A stretch of 64,000 nucleotides of DNA, from assembly GCA_008360955.1 (NCBI GenBank), contig LUCM01006116.1, positions 417,340 to 481,339 of the forward strand, given 5' to 3'. The position numbers and the translations under genes are program-made. Every line of letters starts with the position of its first letter. The stretch's first letter is position 1. Below are positions 31,071-43,700 of the stretch, one piece after another. This DNA is from Fasciolopsis buskii (taxonomy: Eukaryota > Platyhelminthes > Trematoda > Plagiorchiida > Fasciolidae). Below the pieces are notes generated by a model. It saw only the letters and a list, made by a program, of their open reading frames with translations. It had not been told where the DNA came from and made no database searches.

Positions 31071-33940
31071 GCACTCATGCAGTTATACCAGAAAACCGTT
31101 GAAATTAGATCAGTTCAATCGACAGTGATCTTCCTAATCAAAGATACTAATAACCGATTAACTGTCCAATAAACTAAGGTTGACTCCGTTGATCTAGTTC
31201 TTCGTAATAAATAATTTACTAAACAAACTCCAGTCTATGAAACGTATCACCCTCAAAATGCATCAGTTTGTAAAATGTTTCAACATTTATAGAACTGCGC
31301 AACAATAACTAATTTTCCACTGCTTTCTATTCGTGAGAAATGACATCATCAAAATATGGCAAACTTTGAAATATTCCCGTTTTTGTTCAATGAATTATTA
31401 TGCAAGATAATTCGTTAAAAAGTGGCACCTGATTGGTTGCGCAACTTTACATCTGATTGATCAAAACACGTCAACAAACACGGAAAGTGTCATCTTCTGG
31501 TAACTACATAAGGTGTGAAAAGAATTATGATGTTTTCTGAGTTGTTTGTGATCAACAGAAAACTGTCGGTGAATGAGAAATAATTTATTCTCCAGAATCT
31601 CTCGGAACTCAAAAGGGACCGAGACCCCTGCAGCGAAGCATCTTTGTTTTCCGTGTAATGTACACGATGTGACTTGGAATATGGTTTTACTAGGAAGTCG
31701 TTTGTGCTCTAGAAGCGGTCTGCAAATGTGTCATCTGAAAGTGGAGCAGAGCAAAGATGAAGCGAACGATGTAACTTTTCTGATTGTTGCGGATGTACGA
31801 AGTCAAAGGTGAAAGCTCTCTATTGGTCACTTAAGGCAAGGTATGTTTCAAAACTTAATAAGTCCGGTTTATGTAAAATGGCCGACAAGGATAGAAATCA
31901 TGCAAAATAAATTGGAATTCCCTCTGTGAATTCTCACTGTTTATCAGGGTTGTAATGAGTGCCGGAGAGTACTCAATACCACCACTGATGGCTTTCTAAA
32001 TTAATTAGGAGGACACGAAAAGTACTATTCGGGTCGTAATCTTTTGTGTGTTGTTATTGGCATTGTATTATTTTTCCGTGCAGTACCGGACGTAAGAACG
32101 ATATTTTGTTTGGAAAACTGAAGGCAATGCTGTGATGTCAAGTTTGACTATTCGATTCTGTTGCTGTGTGCCCGACGAAAAACTGGCACCAGTTGTCTTC
32201 GTAACTTATATCTGCTCACGTTGTTTCAGGGATATCAAACTTGCAGGTATTTCATATCTTGGAATGTTTGAATGATTTCTTTTTCTCTGTGGTTTGATGA
32301 GTTGAGGCAGATCAGGAGAAATGTAAAATTTTCCGCATTGTGGTTAACACAGCTGCCCATCGGCCATCGAAAGTTGAAGTAATATTTTTGTTGCCTTACT
32401 ATAGGCCAGTGATCGAACCTACAGACCAGTAAATCTTTCGTAGAACGTTGCTTGATTACGGAATTGATTACACTGGACGATAGATGCAAAGAAAGCCTAT
32501 GGAAAAGCTTGACAGTTTGAAACCACTGCCTTTCAGCGGATGCGCTTGGACAGAGCTACATTCGAAATCCGTAATGAAACTTTTCGTAAATCCTAGATTA
32601 AAACAGCGGACGCAGGAACCGCTTCAGAAGCTTCACTCGACCTCTTCAGTGCTAAAATTAGCTGTCACGCAGTCGATGGCCTGTCTGTGAAAGAAGGGAT
32701 TCGATGCATTGATGTTGACACTGGTTAGTTAAGATTGAAATTTTGGAATACGTTTTCTTTTCTGGTTTATCGCTGATGATTATCCGTCGTTAGTTCACAC
32801 TTGTTTGCAAAACCGGCCGAAGAAAGATACTGTTTGTCTGCTTGTATCAACGGGGAGAGAAGTCCAACTAAGTTGATCAGCTCTTCTCACCTAAGATACC
32901 AATGGAAATGATGAAACTAGTCGGTCTGTGATCTCAACCATGATTACACTGTGTAGGATGAAAAGTGAAGAACGAATGGATCGCAGAAGGGAAAAATACT
33001 GTGGTCTGTAAACTCCGAATGTTCCGCAAACAGTGAAGGTGGGATCGCGAAATCTGTCACAGACACTCTCAAGTGCCATGAATAAACGGGAAGTACGCAA
33101 TTTGGAATCTAAATGGCATAGAATTTCAAAAGCGAATGGCTGTTGGAAATAGCTGCACGGGCAGTCCAAGTGTTTGGATTAATAACATTTGTCCACGTAA
33201 GGCAAGGAAAGTTGATTGGAGTCACCGGGAGTCTTATGTTGTCCTATGGATGAACCGTAGTATTATGCAGGTCACTGAATACAATCAGAGACAGTGATCA
33301 GAGGTGTATGGACTTTGGATTCGACAGTCGCGATTCACGTTTTAATTGTCTTGACGGGAAAGTGAATTACATGGTTGTAGTCGGTTATATTGGGGCAACA
33401 GGCATTCAAAGTCAACTGTCTCAGTTACTGAATAGTCGACAGATGTGACTGGCTCCCAGGCCACAGCCTATTATCTGATGATTATCGCAGGAAATTGTTC
33501 GGTTTATAATATATAATACGTAGCATGTATTCATATCACGTGCAACATAATAAGTCGCACAATGGTCATCGCTTTTACATGACATGTTTTTACCAAACGG
33601 AGATGTCGAATGTCTCCTCGGTTTACTAATTCACCAAATGTTACTACATAGTATCCTATGTAAAGGAGGAGACTACCGATATTTGTTATCGAAAGCTGAA
33701 TACGGCCGTCGGTAGAAGGCGAAAAATTTAATCAGGTTTTATGTTTAGTGCGAAGCGTGATTCCTAGACCTTTTCAGGTGCAGCAATAATCGTTGTTGGA
33801 CTTTTTACAAAACATTCACAGTCAAACTGCTACACTGCAGTTAGAATCATGTTTTGACGATCAGTATGACATTTGGTTGACTTCGAAAAATATTCTTTTT
33901 CAAGAAGTACGACAAAACCCAATAATGTGATGAATCAGTA
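31071..33940. other. No gene recognised
   Basis: AT-rich sequence with short open frames only (for example 31573-31812 +, 32891-33169 -). The first part may be further eroded CR1-like sequence. No domain or RNA is supported. Confidence 0.4.
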
Positions 33941-33954
33941 ATACATTTTGTGCC

Positions 33955-34030
33955 TCATCCGATCCGGGAGCACACGACCGGTTTCACGATTATTGACACT
34001 CGTCAGGTATGCGTACCCGGTGCACTCCTG
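33955..34030 (-). ncRNA. Hammerhead ribozyme-like motif (type I), probably from a retroelement
   Basis: Read on the minus strand: CCGGGTACGCATAC, then CTGACGA, a short stem-II region, GAAA, and CCGGTC, followed by GTGTGCTCCCGG. CTGANGA...GAAA...GTC is the hammerhead core in the right order. Stem I closes well: six pairs (CGCATAC side with GTGTGC, one G-U) next to the core, an internal loop, then five pairs (CCGGG with CCCGG). Stem II is weak (three pairs, two of them wobble). Stem III is a CCGG palindrome without a loop, as in minimal hammerheads that act as dimers. A TA-rich microsatellite lies beside it. Whether it cleaves is unknown. Confidence 0.45.
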
Positions 34031-34034
34031 TCCA

Positions 34035-34063
34035 ATATATATATATATATGTATATATATATG

Positions 34064-34099
<36 letters not shown>

Positions 34100-34100
34100 T
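34035..34100. repeat. TA-rich microsatellite
   Basis: (TA)n interrupted by three GTA units, directly beside the hammerhead-like motif. A short (GA)n run follows at about 34245-34260. Confidence 0.92.
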
Positions 34101-35464
34101 AAGCGAATAACTAAATATGTGCAATCAAAATTCGGCCGATATTTAGCCGCGGACGAATTCTTTTATGCCTTTTGATTCAAAATACATGTTGTTGAAAGAC
34201 TATGGATACGTTTACGGAGCAGCCTTTGTGGTTTACTCCTGGACAGAGAGAGAGAGAGAGTTGTCCTTGCACGCAAAAAAGAACGATAGGTCAGTGATTC
34301 GAAAAACAAGGATTTATTGCTGTTTATTTTAGGCATGGGATCAACAAATGTTGCTTCTAGAATGGCTAGTAAATGGATTTTCGTCCTGACAACCAAGCAA
34401 ATCACGCAGTATAAGTAAGCTGAACAACCTACAGGTGTAGTTCGCACTTTTCTTTCCCTCGCTTTTTTTCTTTTACATAACTCATTTGAAATTCGAACTG
34501 ATGATTCGGAGTTTAACGATTTTGTACACGAGTTTGCTTCTGATTTTCGAATTCAACGTTCTTTTCCAAATTCCACTGCAAGGGAAAAGTTTGTCAAAAG
34601 CTATAATTTCATGGTCGGTAGGATGGAATTTTAAAACCTCTACCTTGAATTTCATCAAAATCCCCAAAATTCGACATCGAATACACGAGAATTAACTGCT
34701 TTTCTGCTCGATATTTAAAGGAGGCAGAGTGGGGCTTGATATGCTTTATTATTCAATGAAATAACCGGCCTTCCAGAACCATAGCTGGGGTTATTATCAG
34801 AAATTATTTTTTCGAAAAACTACACATTGGTTAGATCTTTTTTGATATGGATGTGCTGATACGATTTAATTATTTACTTGAAATCCTCTTAATCAACTCA
34901 AATGAAACTGCAACCTTGTTGCCAAACTTAAGCAAAAATTTACTCTCATCAGTCAAGTTTCCGCCGATTTTCGCAAACAGTACACTCGACGATGACACAA
35001 TTCCGCGGCCAAAGTCCATTGATGACAGCCGAAATTTGGAGGTAGAATCCCCAATCACATTTCATATTAGACGGAGGAAAGGTAATCGTCTACGTGTTTC
35101 ACTTTGATTGATTTTCCGATTCCACGATATGATTTTGCAGAAGCCTTGCCACAAAATATTAAGGAATTAATAAGTTAATTTAGTTCAAATCATTCGATAA
35201 GGTTTATTGAGAATTTCACATGTCCCTAATGTCTTTCGCCTCGTTGCCACGCCATACAATGGAGCATCAAAAGCACAATATCTTCTTCTACCGTTATTGC
35301 AGAAATAAGGTGTCGGTTTGAGCAAACCAGCCTCCATGACCTTAAATGCAGCATTCGTGCTGATACTCACCGAAATTTCAGCCCATTGCAAATTTTTATG
35401 TGAGTTCATGTTAAATTTCCTGCGTATTATCGAAGCTGCTATAGATTGTTCGGTAACAAGGACA

Positions 35465-35520
35465 AAAGATTTCGTTTGTCGGTATGCGTACCCGATGCTC
35501 TCTTGTCCAAACATCCACAT
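35465..35520 (-). repeat. Degenerate relative of the hammerhead-like repeat
   Basis: On the minus strand it reads TGGACAAGAG...CGGGTACGCATAC, nearly identical to the stem-I side of the motif at 33955-34030. Only CGACAAACGAAAT follows, so most of stem II and the cleavage side are lost. A TA tract again lies next to it (35528-35548). Confidence 0.6.
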
Positions 35521-35599
35521 ACTAACTATATATATATAACTATATAGTGAGTCAGTTAGTTTTCTAGTTAGAAACAGGTGCCGTCGATTATGATGCATT

Positions 35600-37025
35600 C
35601 AGAAATTCCCACGATCAATATTCCTAAGCATATGGTAAGTCACAAGTGTAAAGAAGCATCAACAAATACCATAGAGTTATCAAACACATTTCCTTTGGCA
35701 TATCTGTTTAAGGACTACAAAAGGGTCCATTAAACGTGAGCCTCCTTGGCTGTCCACGTAACGCGTCTGAACATGAACATGATAAGCGTTCTGGAGTGCA
35801 AAATTCTTACAACCGTATTTTGGGGAGGTGTCTTGGGATTTCTCCTTTTTAAATCCATAAACGACAATAACCTCGATTGTCCACGATTACCCATTTATTC
35901 CTACATTGACGATCATTATTTGTTAATTGAAGTATTCGGCGTTCATTGGGGTCTTACATTCATGATCGATCACGAACAGGAAAATTTTCGTTTAGGAAGA
36001 CTTTTGACTTACAACACAATTGACGTTTCTCTCTCCGGATCAGTTAGGCGCGCTGTGTGAATCGCCTCGTTTTGACCGGGACTGTGAACCAGTGAACAAA
36101 TAACAACAAAACATTTCAGCATCACAATGTGGGAATAAGGAACTGGTTTCAGAACACCTGTCGATTTAACATTTTCCGTTCAAATGTTCCCAATGTTGTA
36201 AATTAAACAAACTTATCACACACATCATGCTAAACGAATGAACCATCCCATGGACATGTCTTCCCTGGAGGAAATTAATCATATACAAAATGAATGCTAA
36301 GTTAACATTATTTGTGTTAAAAATTTCAAGACAGACGTTCTTTTCTTTAATCCTGTCGAGAATTATTGCCAATACTTCATTCCTCATCATCCAGATAGAC
36401 GTGAATAATGTGCAAACGTTCCAAGGTTCATCGGGCATATATAGTTTGAATTAATCACGCACCTAAGCAGGGAATGCAATTAGCCTGTGAAACTGTAGAA
36501 AACATGGAATGACCCCAATAAATGACGTGTGGCGATTTGAAAACCAGATGAAAGAAGGACATTTGTAGGGAGAAATTCTCCGACAAAATTATCCAAACTT
36601 CTTATTCCCGTCCAGGTGAATCACACTCATGCGAATGAAATTCGAAAATCCTTACCGACAAATCAAGAGAGAATGCACTTTGGATTGGAGGAATATTGTT
36701 ATTACGGTAACCGATATATTCCATTTATTCTAAGAAAGAAGCCAATATGAAAATCGACAGTGTCTCTGAAACAATCTCCATGTTTCATTATATGAGAATT
36801 TAATGAATATGTTATTCGGAGTAGTGGTTTTCTTTCAATTTGACGTAATTCGGGTAGAATGTATGCTTCAGATACAATTTCATACCTCGACCTGAATCTT
36901 GATTCGCTCAAAAATATGATTCCTATCTTAGAGTGATAATTAGAGGAGGCACGTAGACAGTGGATACTGATTTCGAAATTCTATAGCTCCTCGGATTATG
37001 ACGCAAAAACGATTTCACCTCGGAG
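35600..37025. other. No gene recognised
   Basis: Short open frames (for example 35746-36060 +, 36166-36438 -) have no recognisable domain. No repeats were identified by eye. Confidence 0.4.
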
Positions 37026-37138
37026 GTGCTAGATGTCACTTCAAATTGCCAAGAATTGACTGAAAGATAATGGTGGACTCACCGATTTCTAGTGTTTATG
37101 GATGTCGGACTCGTAGCAGAATATGCGCCAAACTTGTG
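37026..37138 (+). repeat. Repeat C, copy 1 (inverted partner at 63887-64000)
   Basis: The 113 bp starting GTGCTAGATGTCACTTC equal the reverse complement of the last 114 bases of the window, with about eight mismatches. Weaker similarity continues rightwards for perhaps 30 bp. The partner is cut by the window end, so the full repeat is probably longer. Confidence 0.9.
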
Positions 37139-37844
37139 AAATAATCTTGCTTTGTTTTTCTAAACGGACTGGTGATTCTCGTGGTCGAGAGGTGCGTACG
37201 GTGGCAGGATTGAGATGTCGGCAAACAACTCAGTCATATTCGATTGTGAATTGACAGTTCAATAGGATTTTACAATATATCAGCCTCATATTGAAGGGGC
37301 CAATCATCCTTCAATAGCACTTTAATTGAGTTTTACAGTCTTTAACTGGGGATAAATTCGCCCGAGTCATACTTGGTATCTCATCGCCCACTCAAAAAGG
37401 AAGATGAAAATTTGAAGTAATGAAAGAGCAAGTGCGAAGTAATAAGTTGAACAGCTGCATGCAAACAGAATGGTTTCAAATGCAAACAACTGACTGACTG
37501 TGACATTTAACCGCATCTTTTGTCCTCAACCGTCGCCCGGTGGGATATCTTGAGCCTTAATCCAGGAGTTCAAATCGGATTAATTCAACGAGGTCTATTG
37601 ATTAGGGTTTTTTTATTCCTCTCTCATGTCATCAAATGACTGCAGTGACCTGTAATCTGTTGTGAAATATTCATTTCCCCTTAAAACGGTTTCCTTGAAC
37701 TCGAAGTGCCGTTATTTTTCAACGTCCTCGCATTTTAATGTTGGATTTTTGCCTTCAGTTTAAATTTTGCGCCACTGAGCTTTTGATAAGTGTGTGGAGT
37801 ACCCGTATCCCTTGCTGCAATCTCTTTTTAATAGACGTGATCTC

Positions 37845-38267
37845 CTAATTTTGTCGATAACCAGCTGAGCTCGCTGCATAGTCGTCATTGGTCCGGTTTT
37901 TGAGCTGAGCCAAAGGTCTCGTCTTTTGCCTTCTCTCCTGTGTGTTTGGTTCTCTCGGGGTGGTTACTCGGCATTGTTCGTAATTGGGAGCGGCCATGCT
38001 GAATGAGCATTGAGCGATTCGACGCGCAATATAACGCAAACTTCGTTTTCCTCGGAGAAGAACGTTATGTTGTATAGGCGTTCTTTGGACATGCACAAAA
38101 CGTGTCAACCACCTTAATCTATTCCGATCTACCGCTTCTTTTGTGCGACAAAGAATCGGTATGTATCTGCATTGTTTTACTTCGAGACATAACTGCCGAT
38201 CTACTACAGAAATAAATAGATTACACTTGTCTCTAAACTGTTCTAGCCAGCGAATCAGCCGACTCAT
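37845..38267 (-). other. 140-codon open frame, possible LINE C-terminal relic
   Basis: The longest minus-strand frame outside the known elements. The stretch NRLRWLTRFVHVQRTPIQHN resembles the RLRWLGHVLRM block at the C-terminus of RTE-like LINE polyproteins (compare RLCWLGCVLRM in the copy at 634-4060). The rest is basic and unrecognised. It may be an older, more diverged LINE fragment or chance. Confidence 0.3.
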
Positions 38268-38280
38268 CAGCGAGTCGGCT
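38257..38280. repeat. Perfect 9-bp stem with 6-nt loop
   Basis: AGCCGACTC pairs with GAGTCGGCT around ATCAGC. No T-run follows, so it is not a polymerase III or bacterial-type terminator. Role unknown. Confidence 0.85.
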
Positions 38281-38289
38281 ACACTCGGC

Positions 38290-40640
38290 CTTCGTGGAGG
38301 AGTAATCCTAATCGTTCTTAAGACGTTACTATTATTGTCGATAGCTGCAGTCTTTTCCGTTCCCTTACTTCTCTATTTCAACCACTGCTCCAGGTCCTTT
38401 CTTAGGCTAATGATCAGCTGACGTCTCGAGGAGTTACGCGTCTCCCTTTATGTGCCATCCGGGGAGACGGGTCTGTGAGCATCCGATAGAGCAAATGAAG
38501 TATGAGAAATCCATCGTTTCAGAGATTTATATGACCTGGAATCCTAAATGGCGGTTGCCGCTGAGTGCAGGGCCTTCTTAACCTGCTCCCAGTTTTCGCC
38601 TGGACTGTGAGCATTTCGCCGCCCCGATAACCTATTTAAAAGCTCCGATTTGTGGGTTTGGATACCACGTTAATCTGTTGAAGTTCGATTGCTGTCTCCT
38701 ACACGATGACAATGCTCTAAAGAAATTGGGTTTCAAATGCCGAAAGCATTCATAAATCTGCTGTCGGCGGATGTTTCTAATCAGTAAAGCAAGGGAGATA
38801 TCACCGCTGCGATGCAAACTCGATCTTTGTTTGATAACCGGATGTCACGCCGAAGCCATAGATCTCTCAAACTGATAAGTCCCAGTCCTGCTTTATTTAT
38901 GCAAGAAGACACTTTGACCGATTCACGACCACTCGGTGAGATGCAGCTACGAATGTAAATAAACACAACTACCTCACTCAGATCTTCCTCGCTAGGAAAA
39001 AGGTTCTGTTTCCACCCAGTTTACCTTATAGCAGCATTTTATGTTCAGAAGGTGGAAACATCCCAAACGTCACTGAACTACCGTACGGGCGGTAGAAACA
39101 GTGTGCAGATTACCTGCCTATTCGCTCGGCAGCAAGACCTCCCTCGAATATTCTATGGTTGGCTTCCTGAGCAACTATTAACGTCTATATACCTAAACGA
39201 GGAAAAGACGATTTCCACTACCACTCATACCAAAGTTCAGTGGAAGCATTGCGAGTTAAGAACACCACTTCTAATTGGGAACTAGAATGGAAGGCGGATA
39301 GAACTCATTTGCCGTTGCATGTGCTTAGAGATTGAAATATGGAAATGAATTTCCCCGGCATGCCTTTTGGTAAGCGATGAAACCAAAGAACTGGTACGAT
39401 CGAATCAATCAATCGCCGCAATCAAATAAATAAAAGCGATCTCCAGTATAAGAAAGGTGAACCGATTCTATCGATTGGCGTACAAAGAGGGATGTGATCG
39501 TTTCAACCCTTACCGCATACTAGGTTCTCCGTGTACATTTTAATGATATCATCGGAAAAATTTTAATCTTTCTTGACATTAATCCACTTAAATCAAGCGC
39601 GAATCTAACTAGCTGGAGGTGCTTACTTGGTTTCTATGATAAATTAATTTGAATCTGGAAAAGGGAGGCCTGATGTGACTTTGAAATACCATGTATGTGG
39701 CATGTAAGACCTCATGATTTCTCCCATTTTATTCACAAGCCGAAGTCACTTATTCAGCAGAAATCGACCTTTCGCCCAGCTTCATGTCCACACTTGTGGC
39801 TCTAGAACACGCCAAACAGGTCAAGAATTCTGTATTATTTAGGTTTACTGTTAATCATTGATTACAGTTAACAGTGTTTTCATTGAAGGCAAATTCTCAA
39901 CAACATAAATGTGAACATTGTATTCAAAGTCCTACGGCACGGTAAGACATGTCGATGCCATCATAACAAAGAACTGAGGCGAGAAAATGCACTTTTCTTA
40001 GTGCTCTACTTCAAGGGACAGGATTTAGATGACCTGTTTTAAGTTTTGAGGTTTTCCACGGTACCTTGTTCAAAGACTACGACAAACAAATGTTTCATTG
40101 GAGACAGAGGACTTGTCACCTTAAAACAGAAGAGCGGTTGCATTTATAGTGCTACTAAAACACTTCATCGAAAAATGTTGTCCTAAATCCAGGGCCTGGA
40201 TACAAAGGATGATGAATAAATATAAAATATCCCAGTCGTCACGTGATATTGGTTGTACATTTAAAGATCAACAAAGCAATACAAAAGCCCAAGATTCCAA
40301 TTCGAGGGTTTTATTTTAGCAGTCAATTTATGTTTCTGGCGAGTTCTCGGGATCCCTAGACTCACATGAATGATTTACTTGGGGAAACTTTTCAAAGAAA
40401 CTTGATGTTTCAGCCAAAAGACTACAATACTTCTCTGAAAATGTGTTCCGATCTTAGTCGTCTTCCTGTTTGATTATCTAATAATAGCATAATGAAGTGT
40501 AAAAAAGCCCGGGCAGCCATGTCGAGGGGTGCCAGTCACATTCAAGTCAAACGGTACATTGTGTGATAATTAAACCGAGAAGCACTTCAAAATTTATTCC
40601 GACAAATTGAATATCGTGCAGGATGATGTCAAATCTCACT
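38290..40640. other. No gene recognised
   Basis: AT-rich DNA with only short open frames. At about 38840 there is a 20-bp match (AACCGGATGTCACGC type) to sequence at about 4098 beside the RTE tail, too short to classify. Confidence 0.4.
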
Positions 40641-40644
40641 CGGA

Positions 40645-40735
40645 ATTCGCCGTCGGTGTCGAAGCGCCTAACACTGTGGAGGAGAGGGTCACGGGTTCAG
40701 TCCTTTCCACTCTCGATCAGTTTCACATTGGGCAA
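40645..40735 (+). repeat. tRNA-derived SINE-like repeat, family 1 copy 1
   Basis: Contains GTCACGGGTTCAGTCC (B-box-like) and continues CTCGATCAGTTTCAC. It aligns with the copy at 56635-56735 from GTCGGTGTC through the B box to the CGATCAACTTCCCCAC region there. More diverged than the other two copies. Confidence 0.5.
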
Positions 40736-40739
40736 CTTT

Positions 40740-43700
40740 TCTGTGGTCCTTGCCTTATTCCAGACTAGGTTTATGAATAGATGGGATAAGCTGACCATCG
40801 CTATTTTAATGGGGATTGGTACAGATAAATCTGTTATGATCAATTGGGCAATTTGAATGCGAGAAAAGCTCGTCATATCAATAAAGAACAAAATATAATA
40901 GGGACCATCGAATTACATTTACCCAGCATTGTACACACTAAATCTCAGCCTTTTTGCCAAGCAAGCCTTTCTGTTGACAACCCTGTAACCAATATTTTGT
41001 CCTATTTTGCACCGTGCTTTGTAAACGAATATGTGGCTTTCTTAACTGCTTCCAAAATTAACCTCAACTCGCTGCCTCTGTACACTCACGGCTGACTTAA
41101 TCCAAAATTGATTTCTCTACCTCGTGTAATTAGGACCTTTGGAGCCCGGGCGAAAGTCGCTTTTTGAGTAAATCCAAAGCTTTTGTTTGCAATGGGCAAA
41201 CACGCGTACAGCAAAGTCGTTAGGGTGACAATAAGATACAGTAGATTGATCAATAGGAGTGTGGAGACGAATCCTATTAATATTTTTTAGACAGCCCATA
41301 TTTCTTGCAGTGATTTTAACCCAGCGAATTAGAGGATCGTAGATCAAAACCTTTTAAGCTAAGGTGTTTTTTTCATTCAGACGACAAAATTTGTTACTTT
41401 ATCCTCACTGTTCTGTCATCAATGTGGAAATGGAATCGAGCATAAATGTCTCGGGAAAACGAACGAAAAACAGCCGAACTTCAAACGGAAAGGTCATTTG
41501 CATTGCATTGGAGGTGCAAAAATTCAACTAATTAAGAAATGACAAATTATTTTTCGTACTAGAGAGCCAAACTCAAATTCTTCTCAAATGTGAGAAACAT
41601 CCGAGCTCTGTTGAAGTGGCACGAGGAACCAGATGGTACACAGAATGGAAAATCTATTTACATGTAGTGCATCCCAAATTGTTTCCGCGAGCCGGAATGG
41701 AACCATTAATTGGCACTTCTATGGAAAGGTGGACGACGAGATTAACCCAATAACTTGTTGTTGTGTTTCACCGGAATAGTGGCTCGCGCAACAGTAGATG
41801 TTCACTTACGCAATTCGCCCTCAAGATTTATGTGCACGGCAGCTCAGCGGCAGAGGATTTGTCCGGTAGGCGGAAAGTCAACTACAGTGTCGACTTCAGT
41901 GAATAAATGTAAATAAACCTTTTTTCTTATTACCAGTCACATTAACAATACTTCACGAAGGGCACCAAGACTGGTGAAAGGGTTCAGATGAGGAAAGTGG
42001 CCTGCTGTGGGGGAAGACGAACAGGTAACGTTTTCGTGTGGAAGTCACGACGTTGAACAGCCTGACCACCGGAGTTAAAGGGAATGGCTGCAATATCCAG
42101 CATTCGTATCCGGATGTACATGGAAGCACTGCCTAAATTCCATGTTGCTTCAGTTCAGTGATCGGACGAGAACTGGTGTTTCCACTGCAGTATAATGTCG
42201 ACCAAGCAGTTCATAGTTTGCAAGTGAATTTCCCAATCTTTGTAGCAATTGAATTAGCAAGTAGCCTTAAGTTTATGCAGTTAGGTCTTCCTTCAAGAAC
42301 CTCACGTTTTGAGACTACTTACTGATATGACCCGCTTATTCACATTAACCATGTTTTCACAGTTGGCCTATTGGTGTTAGCCTCTAAATGTCTCAGTATG
42401 GTCGGTGGTGAGTAATTTTTGCCTTTACAATGGACATTCCAATTTGGCCGCTTTCAAAATACTCCCAAATGGCCGTGTGTTTCAACCAACCCCTGTTAAT
42501 AAAGTGCTACGCACCATCTTCTCCTGCCGGAGGTACTCTCATCAAAGTACGAGGACGAAGACGAATGCCTGTACTTGAATGACTAACCTCTGTTAATCAT
42601 TCTACGCGAGACTGATAAACCCTGATTCTAAACTAACCACGGGTAGTGTATGAAGCAGCTAGCGGTATGCTCACGGACATGTCAGATGAGTATCATAAAC
42701 ATCCAAGATGGCTGGCACCAGTCGAAGCTCGTGCTAACTGAAAAATTAGTCACCGGTCACCGGTGCCATACGTGACCCTCAGACCGTCCTTCATTTTTAT
42801 GGGTTGGACCGTTTACTCAGAAGCTCCGGGTAGGGGGAGGGTCTTCTAAGTCAATTCTCTGCTTTGGTTTGTTTAACAAGGTGATATCGAACTCACAGAC
42901 GAACCATGCCTCTGGATAAACAATCGGTGACGTAGAAATGATGGATAGTGAGACTGTCACATAAGGTTAACCATACACACTGCTTTTCTTCTGTTCCTTC
43001 TTACTCATTGTTTTCGTCCTTTGGCATAGTGCCGGTGGATCGTGACCTTCATGAGGATATGAACGAGATATATCGCAATAATCGTTACCATACCTGACCT
43101 ATGGCAATCCTATGGAATTCTGCGCTGCCACAATTTTCGGAGTTGCCATTGCCAGGTTCCGTGACGTCCGACGGCTAGCGTTTTCTCTTTCTATCAGGTC
43201 TGGTTCATGCTCAGTGGAACAGATCATATTGCGAATTTGAAATACCGCGATTAGATCCTAGCTATTTGGATGAACTAATGTGCAGTTTAATCAATAAATT
43301 GTTCGGTTTTTTGCCAGTTGCCCAGTAATGAATACTTTGAACCAGGTTAATTTTTTGTCAATTTTTGACTGATAGCTGTGATGGACTAGTCCAACCTGAT
43401 GCTCCATACTTCGCAATTTAATCTCGGTTATCGAAAGGAAAGATTTCTACACAGATGAATCTACAGTTTGCTTCATAGGTTTCCTTTGTAGATAGATCAA
43501 AAACCTGTTGCCGGTAACTAGAGCCGCATCCAAATGATTCGAGGCAAAATTAATTGATCCAGGTGATCAACACAAACCAGCAGAATATAACAAAACATCC
43601 CGTTAATCACAGAGCACAACAATTCAAGCAAGCAATTGCAACAGAATACCGATAGTGTTATGTTTCGATGGGCTAACGAAAGACTTTCCTGTTTGCTACA

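Noticed and set aside
38143..38160. CRISPR-like or tandem repeat structure near the 38.2-kb hairpin
   Set aside because: Only a single hairpin is present, with no repeated spacing. No CRISPR array exists in the window.
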